DNA of 64,000 bases from Cupriavidus oxalaticus (GTDB lineage Bacteria; Pseudomonadota; Gammaproteobacteria; Burkholderiales; Burkholderiaceae), in contig NZ_CP038635.1 in the NCBI RefSeq assembly GCF_004768545.1, positions 372,001 through 436,000 on the forward strand. The letters are read 5' to 3'. Of this stretch, positions 36,634 to 45,302 are shown one piece after another. The notes under the pieces were generated by a model. That model saw only the letters and a list, made by a program, of their open reading frames with translations. It made no database searches and was not told where the DNA came from. Every line of letters starts with the position of its first letter. Positions within the stretch are counted from its first letter, which is position 1. The position numbers and the translations under genes were made by a program.

Positions 36634-38172
36634 TCAGGACAGGAACAGCTTGTACACCGGGTTGTCGGTTTCGTCCCAGTGTACGTAGCCCAGCGTCGAA
36701 AGGAAGGCGCGGAAGGCGCGCTTTTCGTTCTTCGGCACCTGGATGCCGACCAGGATGTTGGAGGTGTCCGCCCCCTGGTTGCGGTAGTGGAACAGGCTGA
36801 TGTTCCAGTTCGGGCTCATGCTCGACAGGAACTTCATCAGCGCGCCCGGGCGCTCCGGGAACTCGAAGCGGTACAGCAGTTCGTCATGCGCCAGCGCCGA
36901 GCGGCCGCCGACCATGTAGCGGATGTGCTGCTTGGCCAGTTCGTCGTTGGACAGGTCGAGCGTGTCGAAGCCATGCTTGCGGAAGCTGGCGGCGATCTTG
37001 TCGTTCTCGGCGCGGCTGGCGATCTGCACGCCGACGAAGATATGCGCCATGCTGGTGTCGGCGATGCGGTAGTTGAACTCGGTCACGCTGCGCGTGCCGA
37101 CCAGCTCGCAGAAGCGCTTGAAGCTGCCGCGCTCCTCGGGGATGGTCACGGCGAACACGCCTTCGCGCGCCTCGCCCACCTCGGCGCGCTCGGCGACAAA
37201 GCGCAGGCGGTCAAAGTTCATGTTGGCGCCGCAGGCGATCGCGACCAGGTGCTGGCCCTTGAGCTTCTCGCGCTCGGCATACGCCTTCAGGCCCGCCACC
37301 GCCAGCGCGCCGGCCGGCTCCAGGATGCTGCGGGTGTCCTGGAACACGTCCTTCACGCCTGCGCAGATGGCATCGGTGTCGACCAGGATGATGTCGTCGA
37401 CCAGCTCGCGCGTGATGCGGAAGGTTTCCTTGCCGACCAGCTTGACCGCGGTGCCGTCCGAGAACAGGCCCACTTCCTTCAGCTCGATGCGCTTGCCGGC
37501 ATCGACCGAGCGCTTCATCGCATCCGAGTCCACGGTTTGCACGCCGATCACCTTGATCTCCGGACGCACTGCCTTGATGTAGGCGGCGACGCCGGAGATC
37601 AGCCCGCCGCCGCCGATGGCGACGAACACCGCATGGATCGGGCCCGGGTGCTGGCGCAGGATTTCCATGGCGATGGTGCCCTGGCCCGCGATCACTTCGG
37701 GATCGTCGAACGGGTGGATGAAGGTCAGCTTGTGCTTCTTCTCCAGCTCGGCGGCGTGGTGGTAGGCATCGCTGTAGGACTCGCCGTGCAGCTCGACCTG
37801 GACCCACTGGCCGCCGCGCTCGCGCACCGCGTCGATCTTTACCTGCGGCGTGGTCACCGGCATGGCGATGATGGCCTTGCACTGCAGCCGGGCCGCGGAC
37901 AGCGCCACGCCCTGGGCGTGGTTGCCGGCCGACGCCGCGACCACGCCGCGCTTGAGTTCCTCCGCCGTGAGCGAGGCCATCTTGTTGTACGCGCCGCGCA
38001 GCTTGAACGAGAACACCGGCTGGGTGTCTTCTCGCTTGAACCAGACCGAGTTGCCGGTGCGAGCCGACAGCTGGTGCGCATAGGTCAGTTCGGTTTCCTG
38101 CGCCACGTCGTAGACCTTGGCGGTCAGGATTTTCTTCAGGTAGTCGGGGCGGGCGGCGGACGAGCGGGTCAT
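36634..38172 (-). CDS. ilvA: IlvA, biosynthetic threonine deaminase
   Basis: PLP enzyme converting threonine to 2-oxobutanoate, the first committed step of isoleucine synthesis. The 512-residue product has PLP Lys57 ([14 protein letters not shown]), [14 protein letters not shown], and the Gly-rich phosphate loop [12 protein letters not shown]. Two ACT-like regulatory modules sit at the C-terminus (from about residue 335), where isoleucine and valine act in E. coli. The ATG at 38172 begins [16 protein letters not shown], matching family starts; an upstream frame adds only 11 residues. No Ile/Val attenuator leader peptide was recognised upstream. Confidence 0.97.
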   Translation of the reverse strand: MTRSSAARPDYLKKILTAKVYDVAQETELTYAHQLSARTGNSVWFKREDTQPVFSFKLRGAYNKMASLTAEELKRGVVAASAGNHAQGVALSAARLQCKAIIAMPVTTPQVKIDAVRERGGQWVQVELHGESYSDAYHHAAELEKKHKLTFIHPFDDPEVIAGQGTIAMEILRQHPGPIHAVFVAIGGGGLISGVAAYIKAVRPEIKVIGVQTVDSDAMKRSVDAGKRIELKEVGLFSDGTAVKLVGKETFRITRELVDDIILVDTDAICAGVKDVFQDTRSILEPAGALAVAGLKAYAEREKLKGQHLVAIACGANMNFDRLRFVAERAEVGEAREGVFAVTIPEERGSFKRFCELVGTRSVTEFNYRIADTSMAHIFVGVQIASRAENDKIAASFRKHGFDTLDLSNDELAKQHIRYMVGGRSALAHDELLYRFEFPERPGALMKFLSSMSPNWNISLFHYRNQGADTSNILVGIQVPKNEKRAFRAFLSTLGYVHWDETDNPVYKLFLS

Positions 38173-38472
38173 GGTGTCAGGGCAGGGGCCGCGGGGGCGG
38201 CGCAAAAAAACCGGAAATTCTGGCGGAAACCGTCAATGATAAAGGATGGCGGCGCCGCGCACCCCACTGGGGCAGCCCAACCGTCGCCCGCGGAAGTTAG
38301 CGCGGGACGGATGTGGCCGTGCCTTGAAGTGGTGGGGAAGGCACTGGCGGCGGGGCCCGGAACGATGCGCCGGGGCTGGCCCCGGACTTGCATCGGCTGA
38401 CGATTGCGCTCCCGCCATGTAGGACTGCGCCCGGTGGACGCCGGTCAAAACGACGTGTTACGGTGTAACGCG
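38173..38472. other. Divergent intergenic region ilvA / otsB
   Basis: 300 bases containing the promoters of both directions. The run of A and AT-rich bases at 38200-38245 is the likeliest ilvA promoter. Next to the otsB start is a short inverted repeat GTTAC-GGT-GTAAC (38457-38469). No terminator or RNA gene was found. A frame from 38404 is open into otsB, but its first 23 codons look non-coding. Confidence 0.4.
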
Positions 38473-39300
38473 ATGCCTCAGCTACCGCTTATCGAACCCA
38501 ATACCGCGCTGTTTCTCGACTTCGACGGCACGCTGGCCGACCTCGCGCCGCGGCCCGAACTGGTGCAGGTGGAACCTGAACTGGTCGGCACGCTGCGTAC
38601 GCTCTACCAGCGGCTGGACGGCGCGCTCGCCGTCATCTCCGGCAGGCCCATCGTCGAGCTGGACCATTTCCTGCAGCCATTGCAGTTGCCGGCGGCCGGC
38701 ATCCACGGGGCGGAATTCCGCACCGACGGCGGCATGGTGTCCCAGACACCCGCGCCGGCCCTCGAGCCGTTGATCCCACACCTTGAAGCGCTCGTGCACG
38801 CCTACCCGGCGTTGCGGCTGGAGCGCAAGTCCGTCGCCGTTGCCATCCACTACCGCCAGGCACCCGAGCTGGCCGGCCTCGTCGATGCCGCGGTCACTGA
38901 CGTATTGCGCCACGCGGTCGGGCTGGAAGCGCTGCCCGGCAAGATGGTGGTCGAGATCAAGCCCGCCGGCGTCGACAAGGGCGATGCCATCGCCGCCTTC
39001 ATGAAGTCGGCGCCGTTCTGCGACCGCACGCCGCTGTTTGCCGGCGACGACATGACCGACGAGCCCGGCTTTGCCGCCGTGCGCAAGCTCGGCGGGCTGG
39101 GCGTGCTGGTGGGCCGGCGCGAGACCGTGGCCGGCGTCTGCGTGGAAGGGCCCGCTGCGCTGCGCTGCTGGCTGCACCGCTCGGCGCGGGCGCTGGATCA
39201 ATCCGCGCGCGCCGCCGGCCAGCCCGCCGCGGTGCCGCACGAGGCCGAGCCAGGCCGCGAAGGCGCACCGCGCCACAACCCCTATCCGACAGCATCCTGA
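38473..39300 (+). CDS. otsB: OtsB, trehalose-6-phosphate phosphatase
   Basis: HAD-superfamily phosphatase, the second step of trehalose synthesis. The 275-residue product has nucleophile and acid Asp16/Asp18 (FLDFDGTLADL), motif II-like AVISGRPIVELD, and the final Mg-binding GDDMTDEPGF. KMVVEIKPAGVDKGDAI is the OtsB lysine motif. It starts the operon otsB-GH15-otsA; the next GTG start lies 13 bases after its stop. The C-terminal tail is Ala/Pro-rich and probably disordered. Confidence 0.95.
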   Translation: MPQLPLIEPNTALFLDFDGTLADLAPRPELVQVEPELVGTLRTLYQRLDGALAVISGRPIVELDHFLQPLQLPAAGIHGAEFRTDGGMVSQTPAPALEPLIPHLEALVHAYPALRLERKSVAVAIHYRQAPELAGLVDAAVTDVLRHAVGLEALPGKMVVEIKPAGVDKGDAIAAFMKSAPFCDRTPLFAGDDMTDEPGFAAVRKLGGLGVLVGRRETVAGVCVEGPAALRCWLHRSARALDQSARAAGQPAAVPHEAEPGREGAPRHNPYPTAS

Positions 39301-39313
39301 GGGAGGTATTGCT

Positions 39314-41179
39314 GTGACCAATACGAGCAGCCCCAGCGAGCTGGGAAAGCCGCCGAGCGAAGGCGTGAACAAGACCGTGGACGGCAACTGCCGGCATGCC
39401 GAGGGCTCGCTCTCGCTGGGCATGATCGGCAACTGCGCAATCTCCGCGCTGGTGGATTGCCGCGGGCGCATCGTCTGGTCGTGCCTGCCGCGCTTTGACG
39501 GCGATCCCGTCTTCAACGCACTGCTTGACCCGAGCGAGAACGCCGGCCATTTCTCGATCGAGATCGAGGACTTCCACAGCGCCAGCCAGTGGTACGAACC
39601 CAACACCGCGGTGCTGCGCACGCGGCTGAGCGACACGCACGGCAACTGCCTTGAGATCACCGACTTCGCGCCGCGCTTCTTCCGGCTGGGCCGCTATTTC
39701 CGGCCGACCACGCTGATCCGGCGCATCCGTCCCGTGCGCGGCGCGCCGCGCGTGCGGGTGGTGGTGGCGCCGCGCTTCGAATGGGGCCGCAAGGCGCCGG
39801 AGATCTCGCGCGGCAGCAGCCACGTGCGCTACATCGGCGAATCGATGACGCTGCGCATGACTACCGATGCGCCGCTGGCCTACGTGCTGTCGCACACGCC
39901 GTTCCTGGTCACGCGCGGGCACAACTTTATCCTGGGCCCCGACGAGACCCTGGCGCATGGCGTGGAAGAGATCGCGCGCGACTTCGAGCAGGAAACCACC
40001 GCCTACTGGCGCCTGTGGAGCCGCCGGCTGGCGGTGCCGCGCGAATGGCAGGACGCGGTGATCCGTGCCGCCATCACGCTGAAGATGTCGCTGTACGAAG
40101 AGACCGGCGCCATTGTCGCGGCAATGACCACCAGCATCCCCGAGGCGCCGGGCAGCGGCCGCAACTGGGACTACCGCTTCTGCTGGCTGCGCGACGCGTT
40201 TTTCGTGGTGCGCGCGCTCAACAGCCTGTCCGAGGTCGGCACCATGGAGGACTACCTGCGCTGGCTCTCCAACGTGGTGATGCAGTCGCAGGACGGACAT
40301 ATCCAGCCGCTGTACGGCATCGGCCTGGAACGCGAGCTGCCCGAAAGCATGCTCGACCACCTGCCCGGCTACCGCGGCATGGGGCCGGTGCGCGTGGGCA
40401 ACCAGGCGCAGGAACACTTCCAGCATGACGTCTATGGCAACGTGGTGCTGGGCGCGGCGCAGGCCTTCCATGACCACCGGCTGCTGCACCGCGGCGGCCC
40501 GGCCGAGTTCCGCCGGCTGGAAGAGGTGGGCGAGCAGGCGGTGAAAGTCTTTGGCACCCCCGACGCCGGCATGTGGGAACTGCGCACGCGTGCCCGCGTG
40601 CATACCTCGTCGGCGCTGATGAGCTGGGCTGCATGCGACCGGCTGGCCAAGGTCGCGGAAAAGCTGCAGATCACGACACGCGCGGCGTACTGGCACGACC
40701 ATGCCAACCGCATGAAGGAACAGATCCTGGCCGAGGCCTGGAGCGAATCGCGCCAGGCCTTTGCCGAAAGCTTCGGCGGGCGCGAGCTCGACGCCAGCGT
40801 GCTGCTGATGGCCGAGGTCAACTTCATCGATCCGCGCGACCCGCGCTTTATCGCCACGGTGAAGGCGCTGGAGACTTCGCTGTGCGACGGGCCGTATATG
40901 CGCCGCTACGAGGCCCCCGACGATTTCGGCAAGCCCGAGACCGCGTTCAATATCTGCACCTTCTGGCGCATCGACGCGCTGGCGCGCATCGGCCGGCGCG
41001 ACGAGGCGCGCGAGATCTTCGAGGCGATGCTCGCCGCGCGCAACCCGCTCGGCCTGCTCTCCGAGGACACCCATCCCGTGACCGGCGAGATGTGGGGCAA
41101 TTTCCCGCAGACCTACTCGATGGTCGGGCTGATCAATGGCGCGATGCGGCTGTCGGCGCCGTGGGACACGGTGATCTGA
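39314..41179 (+). CDS. Glycoside hydrolase family 15 protein (trehalase/glucoamylase-like)
   Basis: A 621-residue cytoplasmic hydrolase. The N-terminal super-sandwich domain (IGNCAISALVDCRGRIVWSCLPRFD, PTTLIRRIRPVRG) is followed by the GH15 alpha/alpha toroid. Conserved sites: GSGRNWDYRFCWLRDAFF (around residue 284) and LSEDTHPVTGEMWGNFPQTYS (around residue 582), which hold the acid/base region. GGGAGG eight bases before the GTG at 39314 fixes the start; the longer frame overlaps otsB. Members of this clade cleave trehalose or alpha-glucans. Sitting between otsB and otsA, turnover of trehalose is the likeliest role, but the substrate is unproven. Confidence 0.88.
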   Translation: MTNTSSPSELGKPPSEGVNKTVDGNCRHAEGSLSLGMIGNCAISALVDCRGRIVWSCLPRFDGDPVFNALLDPSENAGHFSIEIEDFHSASQWYEPNTAVLRTRLSDTHGNCLEITDFAPRFFRLGRYFRPTTLIRRIRPVRGAPRVRVVVAPRFEWGRKAPEISRGSSHVRYIGESMTLRMTTDAPLAYVLSHTPFLVTRGHNFILGPDETLAHGVEEIARDFEQETTAYWRLWSRRLAVPREWQDAVIRAAITLKMSLYEETGAIVAAMTTSIPEAPGSGRNWDYRFCWLRDAFFVVRALNSLSEVGTMEDYLRWLSNVVMQSQDGHIQPLYGIGLERELPESMLDHLPGYRGMGPVRVGNQAQEHFQHDVYGNVVLGAAQAFHDHRLLHRGGPAEFRRLEEVGEQAVKVFGTPDAGMWELRTRARVHTSSALMSWAACDRLAKVAEKLQITTRAAYWHDHANRMKEQILAEAWSESRQAFAESFGGRELDASVLLMAEVNFIDPRDPRFIATVKALETSLCDGPYMRRYEAPDDFGKPETAFNICTFWRIDALARIGRRDEAREIFEAMLAARNPLGLLSEDTHPVTGEMWGNFPQTYSMVGLINGAMRLSAPWDTVI

Positions 41180-41240
41180 CCTCGCACCCGCGTTCCCGGC
41201 ATCTCGCACGGCAAGAACAAAGGAATCCAGAAAACAACAT

Positions 41241-42632
41241 ATGCCGAGACTTGTAGCGGTATCCAACCGTGTCGCAGATCCGCGCAACGTGGCCGCCGGC
41301 GGCCTTGCCGTGGCGCTTTCCGAAGCCTTGCGCCAGACTGGCGGGATGTGGTTTGGCTGGAGCGGCAAGGCGCTGGAAGCAGCGCAGGGCGGCACCCCCG
41401 GTGAAGGCGAACTGCACCTGCAGCAGGCCGGCAACGTGACGCTGGCCACGGTGGACCTGAGCCGCGAAGACCACGACGCGTATTACCTGGGCTACAGCAA
41501 TGGCGTGCTGTGGCCGGTGTTCCACTACCGGCTCGACCTCGCCGACTTCGATTCCAACTTCCTCAACGGCTACCGCCGGGTGAACCAGCTGTTCGCGCGC
41601 AAGCTGGCGCCGCTGCTCAAGCCCGACGACGTCATCTGGATCCACGACTACCACCTGATCCCGCTGGCGTCCGAGTTGCGCGCGATCGGCTGCGGCCAGA
41701 AGATCGGCTTCTTCCTGCACGTGCCGCTGCCGCCGCCGCTGATCCTGGCGGCCATCCCGCAGCATGAGTGGCTGATGCGCGCGCTGTTCGCGTACGACCT
41801 GCTCGGCTTCCAGAGCCACGCCGACGTGGAGCACTTCTCGCGCTACGTGCAGGCCGAGGCGCAGGCCGAGCCGATGGGCGAGCACCGCTACCGGGCCTTC
41901 CATCGCACGGTGCGGGCGCAGGCGTTCCCGATCGGGATCGACGTGGATGAGTTCATCACACTCGGCCGCGGCGAGGAGGCGCAGGAAACCTACGAGATGA
42001 TGTGCGCCCAGTACGCGCGCCGGCGGCTGCTGCTCGGCATCGACCGGCTCGATTACTCAAAGGGACTGCCGCAGCGGCTGAAAGCGTTCTACCGGCTGCT
42101 GGCGGAATATCCGGAAAACCGGATGAGCGCCACACTGGTGCAGATCGCCGCGCCGTCGCGCGAGTCGGTCGATGCCTATGTGGACCTGCGCAGCGCGATG
42201 GAGCAGTTGACTGGCGCGATCAATGGCGAGTTCGGCGAACTGGACTGGATGCCGGTGCGGTATATCCATCGCACTACCGCGCGCAAGCGGCTGCCTGGGC
42301 TGTGCCGCGCGAGTCGCGTGGCGTTGGTGACGCCGCTGCGGGACGGGATGAACCTGGTGGCCAAGGAATTCATTGCCGCGCAGGATCCGGAGGATCCGGG
42401 GGTGCTGGTGTTGTCGCGATTTGCCGGCGCGGCGGAGCAATTGAAGGAGGCGCTGCTGGTGAATCCCTACGATACCCGCGCGACTGCGCAGGCGATCCAG
42501 CAGGCATTGCACATGCCGCTGGCCGAGCGCCAGTCGCGGCACCAGAAGCTGCTGGAGCGGATTCGGGCGCAAGATGTGCACTGGTGGAGTAGTGAATTCT
42601 TGCGCGCGCTGGCTGAGACCGAGGGCGGTTGA
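41241..42632 (+). CDS. otsA: OtsA, trehalose-6-phosphate synthase
   Basis: GT20 glycosyltransferase joining UDP-glucose and glucose-6-phosphate. The 463-residue product begins RLVAVSNRVADPRNVAAGGLAVAL, with glucose-6-phosphate site MWFGWSGK, catalytic loop WIHDYHLIPLASELR, HVPLPPP and LLGFQSHADVEHF. UDP-glucose residues follow in the second half (GIDRLDYSKGLPQRL, TPLRDGMNLVAKEFIAAQ). It is last gene of the otsB-GH15-otsA operon, 61 bases after the GH15 gene. Trehalose synthesis is usually induced by osmotic or stationary-phase stress. Base use becomes less GC-rich towards its 3' end. Confidence 0.97.
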   Translation: MPRLVAVSNRVADPRNVAAGGLAVALSEALRQTGGMWFGWSGKALEAAQGGTPGEGELHLQQAGNVTLATVDLSREDHDAYYLGYSNGVLWPVFHYRLDLADFDSNFLNGYRRVNQLFARKLAPLLKPDDVIWIHDYHLIPLASELRAIGCGQKIGFFLHVPLPPPLILAAIPQHEWLMRALFAYDLLGFQSHADVEHFSRYVQAEAQAEPMGEHRYRAFHRTVRAQAFPIGIDVDEFITLGRGEEAQETYEMMCAQYARRRLLLGIDRLDYSKGLPQRLKAFYRLLAEYPENRMSATLVQIAAPSRESVDAYVDLRSAMEQLTGAINGEFGELDWMPVRYIHRTTARKRLPGLCRASRVALVTPLRDGMNLVAKEFIAAQDPEDPGVLVLSRFAGAAEQLKEALLVNPYDTRATAQAIQQALHMPLAERQSRHQKLLERIRAQDVHWWSSEFLRALAETEGG

Positions 42633-42665
42633 GGTTTTAGCTGCCTGCCTGTTTAGGAGTGGGCT

Positions 42666-43001
42666 ATGAGTGAGGATCTGGCATCGCAAACATGCACGCC
42701 ATGTCGTGGCGGCGTCCCGCCGCTGACGCCTGATGAGGCTGAGGCGTTATTGCCGCAGGCGCCTGGATGGGATCTGGTGGATGGGGCTACTCGGTTGGAG
42801 AGGCGATTTTCATTTGCCAACTTTGCCGAGGCATTGGCGTTTGTTGATCGCGTCGGGCAGCTGGCGGAAGAGCAGGGGCATCATCCGGAGATCAGTTTTG
42901 GATGGGGGCATGCTACGGTTTCCTGGCGGACCAAGAAGATCAAGGGGTTGCATCGGAATGATTTTATTATGGCGGTGAGGAGTGGGGAGTTGGTGGGATA
43001 G
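42666..43001 (+). CDS. phhB: Pterin-4a-carbinolamine dehydratase
   Basis: Regenerates the tetrahydropterin cofactor of phenylalanine hydroxylase. The 111-residue product carries the active-site segment EEQGHHPEISFGWGHATVSWRT and the ending KKIKGLHRNDFIMA, which define the family. An additional N-terminal stretch holds two cysteines (TCTPCRGG). AGGAG precedes the ATG by eight bases. No phhA lies in the window. The gene is visibly less GC-rich than its neighbours, with unusual use of TTG, TTT, GGG and AGG codons, suggesting separate ancestry or weak codon selection. Confidence 0.95.
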   Translation: MSEDLASQTCTPCRGGVPPLTPDEAEALLPQAPGWDLVDGATRLERRFSFANFAEALAFVDRVGQLAEEQGHHPEISFGWGHATVSWRTKKIKGLHRNDFIMAVRSGELVG

Positions 43002-43064
43002 GGTTCTTGCTGACAGCCCCTGACGTTGCCCGCTGCGGCCTGCATCTGGTGGATATTTGATGTG

Positions 43065-43095
43065 CCCTGTTCCGCCCTTTTGGGGCGGAACAGGG
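43065..43095. repeat. Perfect 13-bp stem-loop between convergent genes
   Basis: CCCTGTTCCGCCC (43065-43077) and GGGCGGAACAGGG (43083-43095) enclose the loop TTTTG. It lies between the stops of phhB (plus) and mocA (minus). It could act as a bidirectional terminator or transcript-end stabiliser. There is no U-tract on either side. Confidence 0.75.
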
Positions 43096-43102
43096 GGTAA
43101 AC

Positions 43103-43708
43103 TCATTCCATATCCCCAGGCGTATCAATATCCCGAAACGCCCCCTCATCCTCCGTCAATATCCTCGTCACCGGCTTATCCTTGAGAAAGGCCCGCGCCC
43201 CTTCATCCCCATCGAGCCTCAGCAAGTCATCGCGCCAGGCAGCCCCAAAGCCGACAGGATGCCCGCGCTTCCCATCCCGCCACGGCGCAGCAATGATTTC
43301 CGGCGCGGTAATCGTCAACGCCACCGCCCGCACCAGTTCCATCGGTAGCCACGGCATATCGGCAAGCGCAACCACCCATCCCCGCGCCTCAGGCGTAGCC
43401 GCCACCGCCGCGCGCAGCGCTGCGCCCATGCCTTGCTCGGCCTCGGCCGATTCGAGCACACGGCAACCGCCGCGCCTCAGCTCTTCCGCCAGCGCCGGAT
43501 TACCCGGCCGGATCACCGCAATCGAATCCGGCAACGCCGCGGCCAGCGTACGCGCACTGCGCCAGGCGACAGTGCGTCCACCAGGCAATACTTCCAGCAA
43601 CTTGTTCCGTTTGCCGGCAGCATCGAAGCGCCGGCCAAAACCCGCGGCCAGCAAAATCCCGGTAGGCAGGTCGGTGCGAAGCAAGGGAGCATTGGGGGCG
43701 GCAGTCAT
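43103..43708 (-). CDS. mocA: MocA-like molybdenum cofactor cytidylyltransferase
   Basis: Transfers CMP to molybdopterin-Mo, making the MCD cofactor used by xanthine-oxidase-family enzymes. The 201-residue nucleotidyltransferase has the GILLAAGFGRRFD N-terminal loop, KLLEVLPGG, and metal-binding VALADMPWLP, then GHPVGFGAAW typical of MocA. It is last gene of the cox-type cluster, 23 bases after the xdhC-like gene, and most likely supplies cofactor to the CoxL subunit encoded upstream. Final residues ..EGAFRDIDTPGDME are the family ending. Confidence 0.88.
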   Translation of the reverse strand: MTAAPNAPLLRTDLPTGILLAAGFGRRFDAAGKRNKLLEVLPGGRTVAWRSARTLAAALPDSIAVIRPGNPALAEELRRGGCRVLESAEAEQGMGAALRAAVAATPEARGWVVALADMPWLPMELVRAVALTITAPEIIAAPWRDGKRGHPVGFGAAWRDDLLRLDGDEGARAFLKDKPVTRILTEDEGAFRDIDTPGDME

Positions 43709-43731
43709 GGCGGGCGCTCCGTTATCACGCG

Positions 43732-44772
43732 TCAGGTCGACGGATCAGGAGAAACATCGCAGCTGCTGCCGGTGCCGGCAGCCATCTCGCGCGCGGCCTT
43801 GGCGCCTTCCACCTGCAGGATGTCCGGCAGCGACACATGGTTCTTGGCTGCAACCACTTCCGCCAGGATCGAGATGGCGATTTCCGGCGGCGTACGGCTG
43901 CCAATGTAGATGCCAACCGGCCCATGCAGCCGCGCCAGCTGCAATTCGGTCAGATCGAATTCCTTGAGCCGCTCGCGCCGCGCCTGGTTGTTGCGGCGCG
44001 AACCCAGGGCTCCCACATAGAAGGCCCTGGTGCGCAGCGCTTCCATCAGCGCCAGGTCATCCAGCTTGGGATCGTGCGTCAGCGCAATCACCGCGCAGCG
44101 CTCGTCCAGTTTCATGTCCATCACCGTGTCGTCCGGCATGGTGCGGACCATGGTCACGCCGGGGATATCCCAGGTCTCCGTGTATTCCTCGCGCGGATCG
44201 CACACGGTGACCTGGAAGCCCAGCCCCACGGCGATCTGGCACAAGTATTTCGACAGCTGCCCCGCGCCGATTACCAGCATGCGGTAGCGCGGGCCGTGGA
44301 TGGTCAGCAGCGTCCTGCCGTCGAAGACCAGCCCGTCGGTGGCACTGGCCGGTCCCAGCGTGGCCGCGCCCGTAGCCATGTCGAGCGTGCGCGCGACCAG
44401 CCGGCCGTTTTCCACGGCGTCGAGCAATTCGGCAATGCCGCTGGCCGGCTTGAGCGGCTCGGTGACCAGTTCGATGGTGCCGCCGCACGGCAGCCCGAAG
44501 CGGTGGGCTTCCTCGGCGCTGATGCCGTACTTGATGGCTTCCGGGTGGTCTGACGTAATGCCTTGCCGGCGCACGCGGTCGATGATGTCGTCTTCGATGC
44601 AGCCGCCCGAGACCGAGCCGACCACCAGGCCATCATCACGCACCGCCAGCATCGCGCCCTCGGGGCGGGGCGACGAGCCCCAGGTGCGCACTACCGTGAC
44701 CAGCAGCACGCGATGGCCCTGTTGCTGCCAGTGCACGCTGTTCTTCAGGACTTCGAGATCCACGCTGTCCAT
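43732..44772 (-). CDS. XdhC/CoxF-family molybdenum hydroxylase maturation protein
   Basis: A 346-residue protein. The N-terminal XdhC/CoxI domain (HRVLLVTVVRTWGSSPRPEGAMLAV, GSVSGGCIEDDI with the conserved Cys) is followed by a Rossmann domain (RMLVIGAGQLSKYLCQIAVGLGF; CVIALTHDPKLDDLAL). XdhC binds and protects the sulfurated Mo cofactor before insertion into apo-enzyme. The ATG at 44772 lies 28 bases inside the end of coxG, so the two are translationally coupled. Together with MocA it should serve the form II enzyme of this cluster. Confidence 0.92.
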   Translation of the reverse strand: MDSVDLEVLKNSVHWQQQGHRVLLVTVVRTWGSSPRPEGAMLAVRDDGLVVGSVSGGCIEDDIIDRVRRQGITSDHPEAIKYGISAEEAHRFGLPCGGTIELVTEPLKPASGIAELLDAVENGRLVARTLDMATGAATLGPASATDGLVFDGRTLLTIHGPRYRMLVIGAGQLSKYLCQIAVGLGFQVTVCDPREEYTETWDIPGVTMVRTMPDDTVMDMKLDERCAVIALTHDPKLDDLALMEALRTRAFYVGALGSRRNNQARRERLKEFDLTELQLARLHGPVGIYIGSRTPPEIAISILAEVVAAKNHVSLPDILQVEGAKAAREMAAGTGSSCDVSPDPST

Positions 44773-45302
44773 GATCGTTTCCGCTTCGGTTCCTCTGTCT
44801 GTCCATTTTCGCCCGCGGCTGCGGCGGGGGCGCCCTCGGCCGCTGGCGTTTCCTGTGTGGTGTCCGGTGTAACCGCCTCGGTGAAGCGCGCAAAGAAGGT
44901 ATCCGCCAGCTTGCGTGCCGCGGCGTCCACCAGCCGCGAGCCGATCTGTGCGATCTTGCCCCCCACATGGGCGTCGACGGCGTATGTCAGCACGGTCTCG
45001 TCGCCATCAGGTTCCAGCTTCACGCGGGCGGTCCCCTTGCCGAAGCCGGCCGCGCCACCCTGGCCGTCGAAGCGGATGGTGTAGCTGTCCGGAGCCTGGA
45101 TTTCCTCCAGCGCCATGCGGCCCTTGAAGCGCGCCTTGACCGGGCCCACCGCGGCCGTCATGGCCACCAGGTAGGCATTGTCGCCGTCGGGCTCGATACT
45201 CTCACATCCCGGGATGCATTGCTTGAGCAGCTCCGTGTCGTTGAGCGCTTCCCATGCCACCTGCTGGGGAATCGGCAGGCGCTGGCTCTGGTTCATTTCC
45301 AT
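44745..45302 (-). CDS. coxG: CoxG-like SRPBCC protein
   Basis: A 185-residue protein. The SRPBCC (START-like) domain covers residues 1-145: PIPQQVAWEALNDTELLKQCIPGCESIE, VGPVKARFKGRMALEEIQAPDSYTI, YAVDAHVGGKIAQIGSRLVDAAARKLADTFF. A charged tail of about 40 residues ends WTAWISKS. CoxG of Afipia recruits CO dehydrogenase to the membrane or carries lipid-like quinone. The ATG at 45302 has AAGGAAG seven bases upstream and overlaps the coxE end by 10 bases. The next ATG (45296) is also possible. Confidence 0.9.
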   Translation of the reverse strand: MEMNQSQRLPIPQQVAWEALNDTELLKQCIPGCESIEPDGDNAYLVAMTAAVGPVKARFKGRMALEEIQAPDSYTIRFDGQGGAAGFGKGTARVKLEPDGDETVLTYAVDAHVGGKIAQIGSRLVDAAARKLADTFFARFTEAVTPDTTQETPAAEGAPAAAAGENGQTEEPKRKRSWTAWISKS

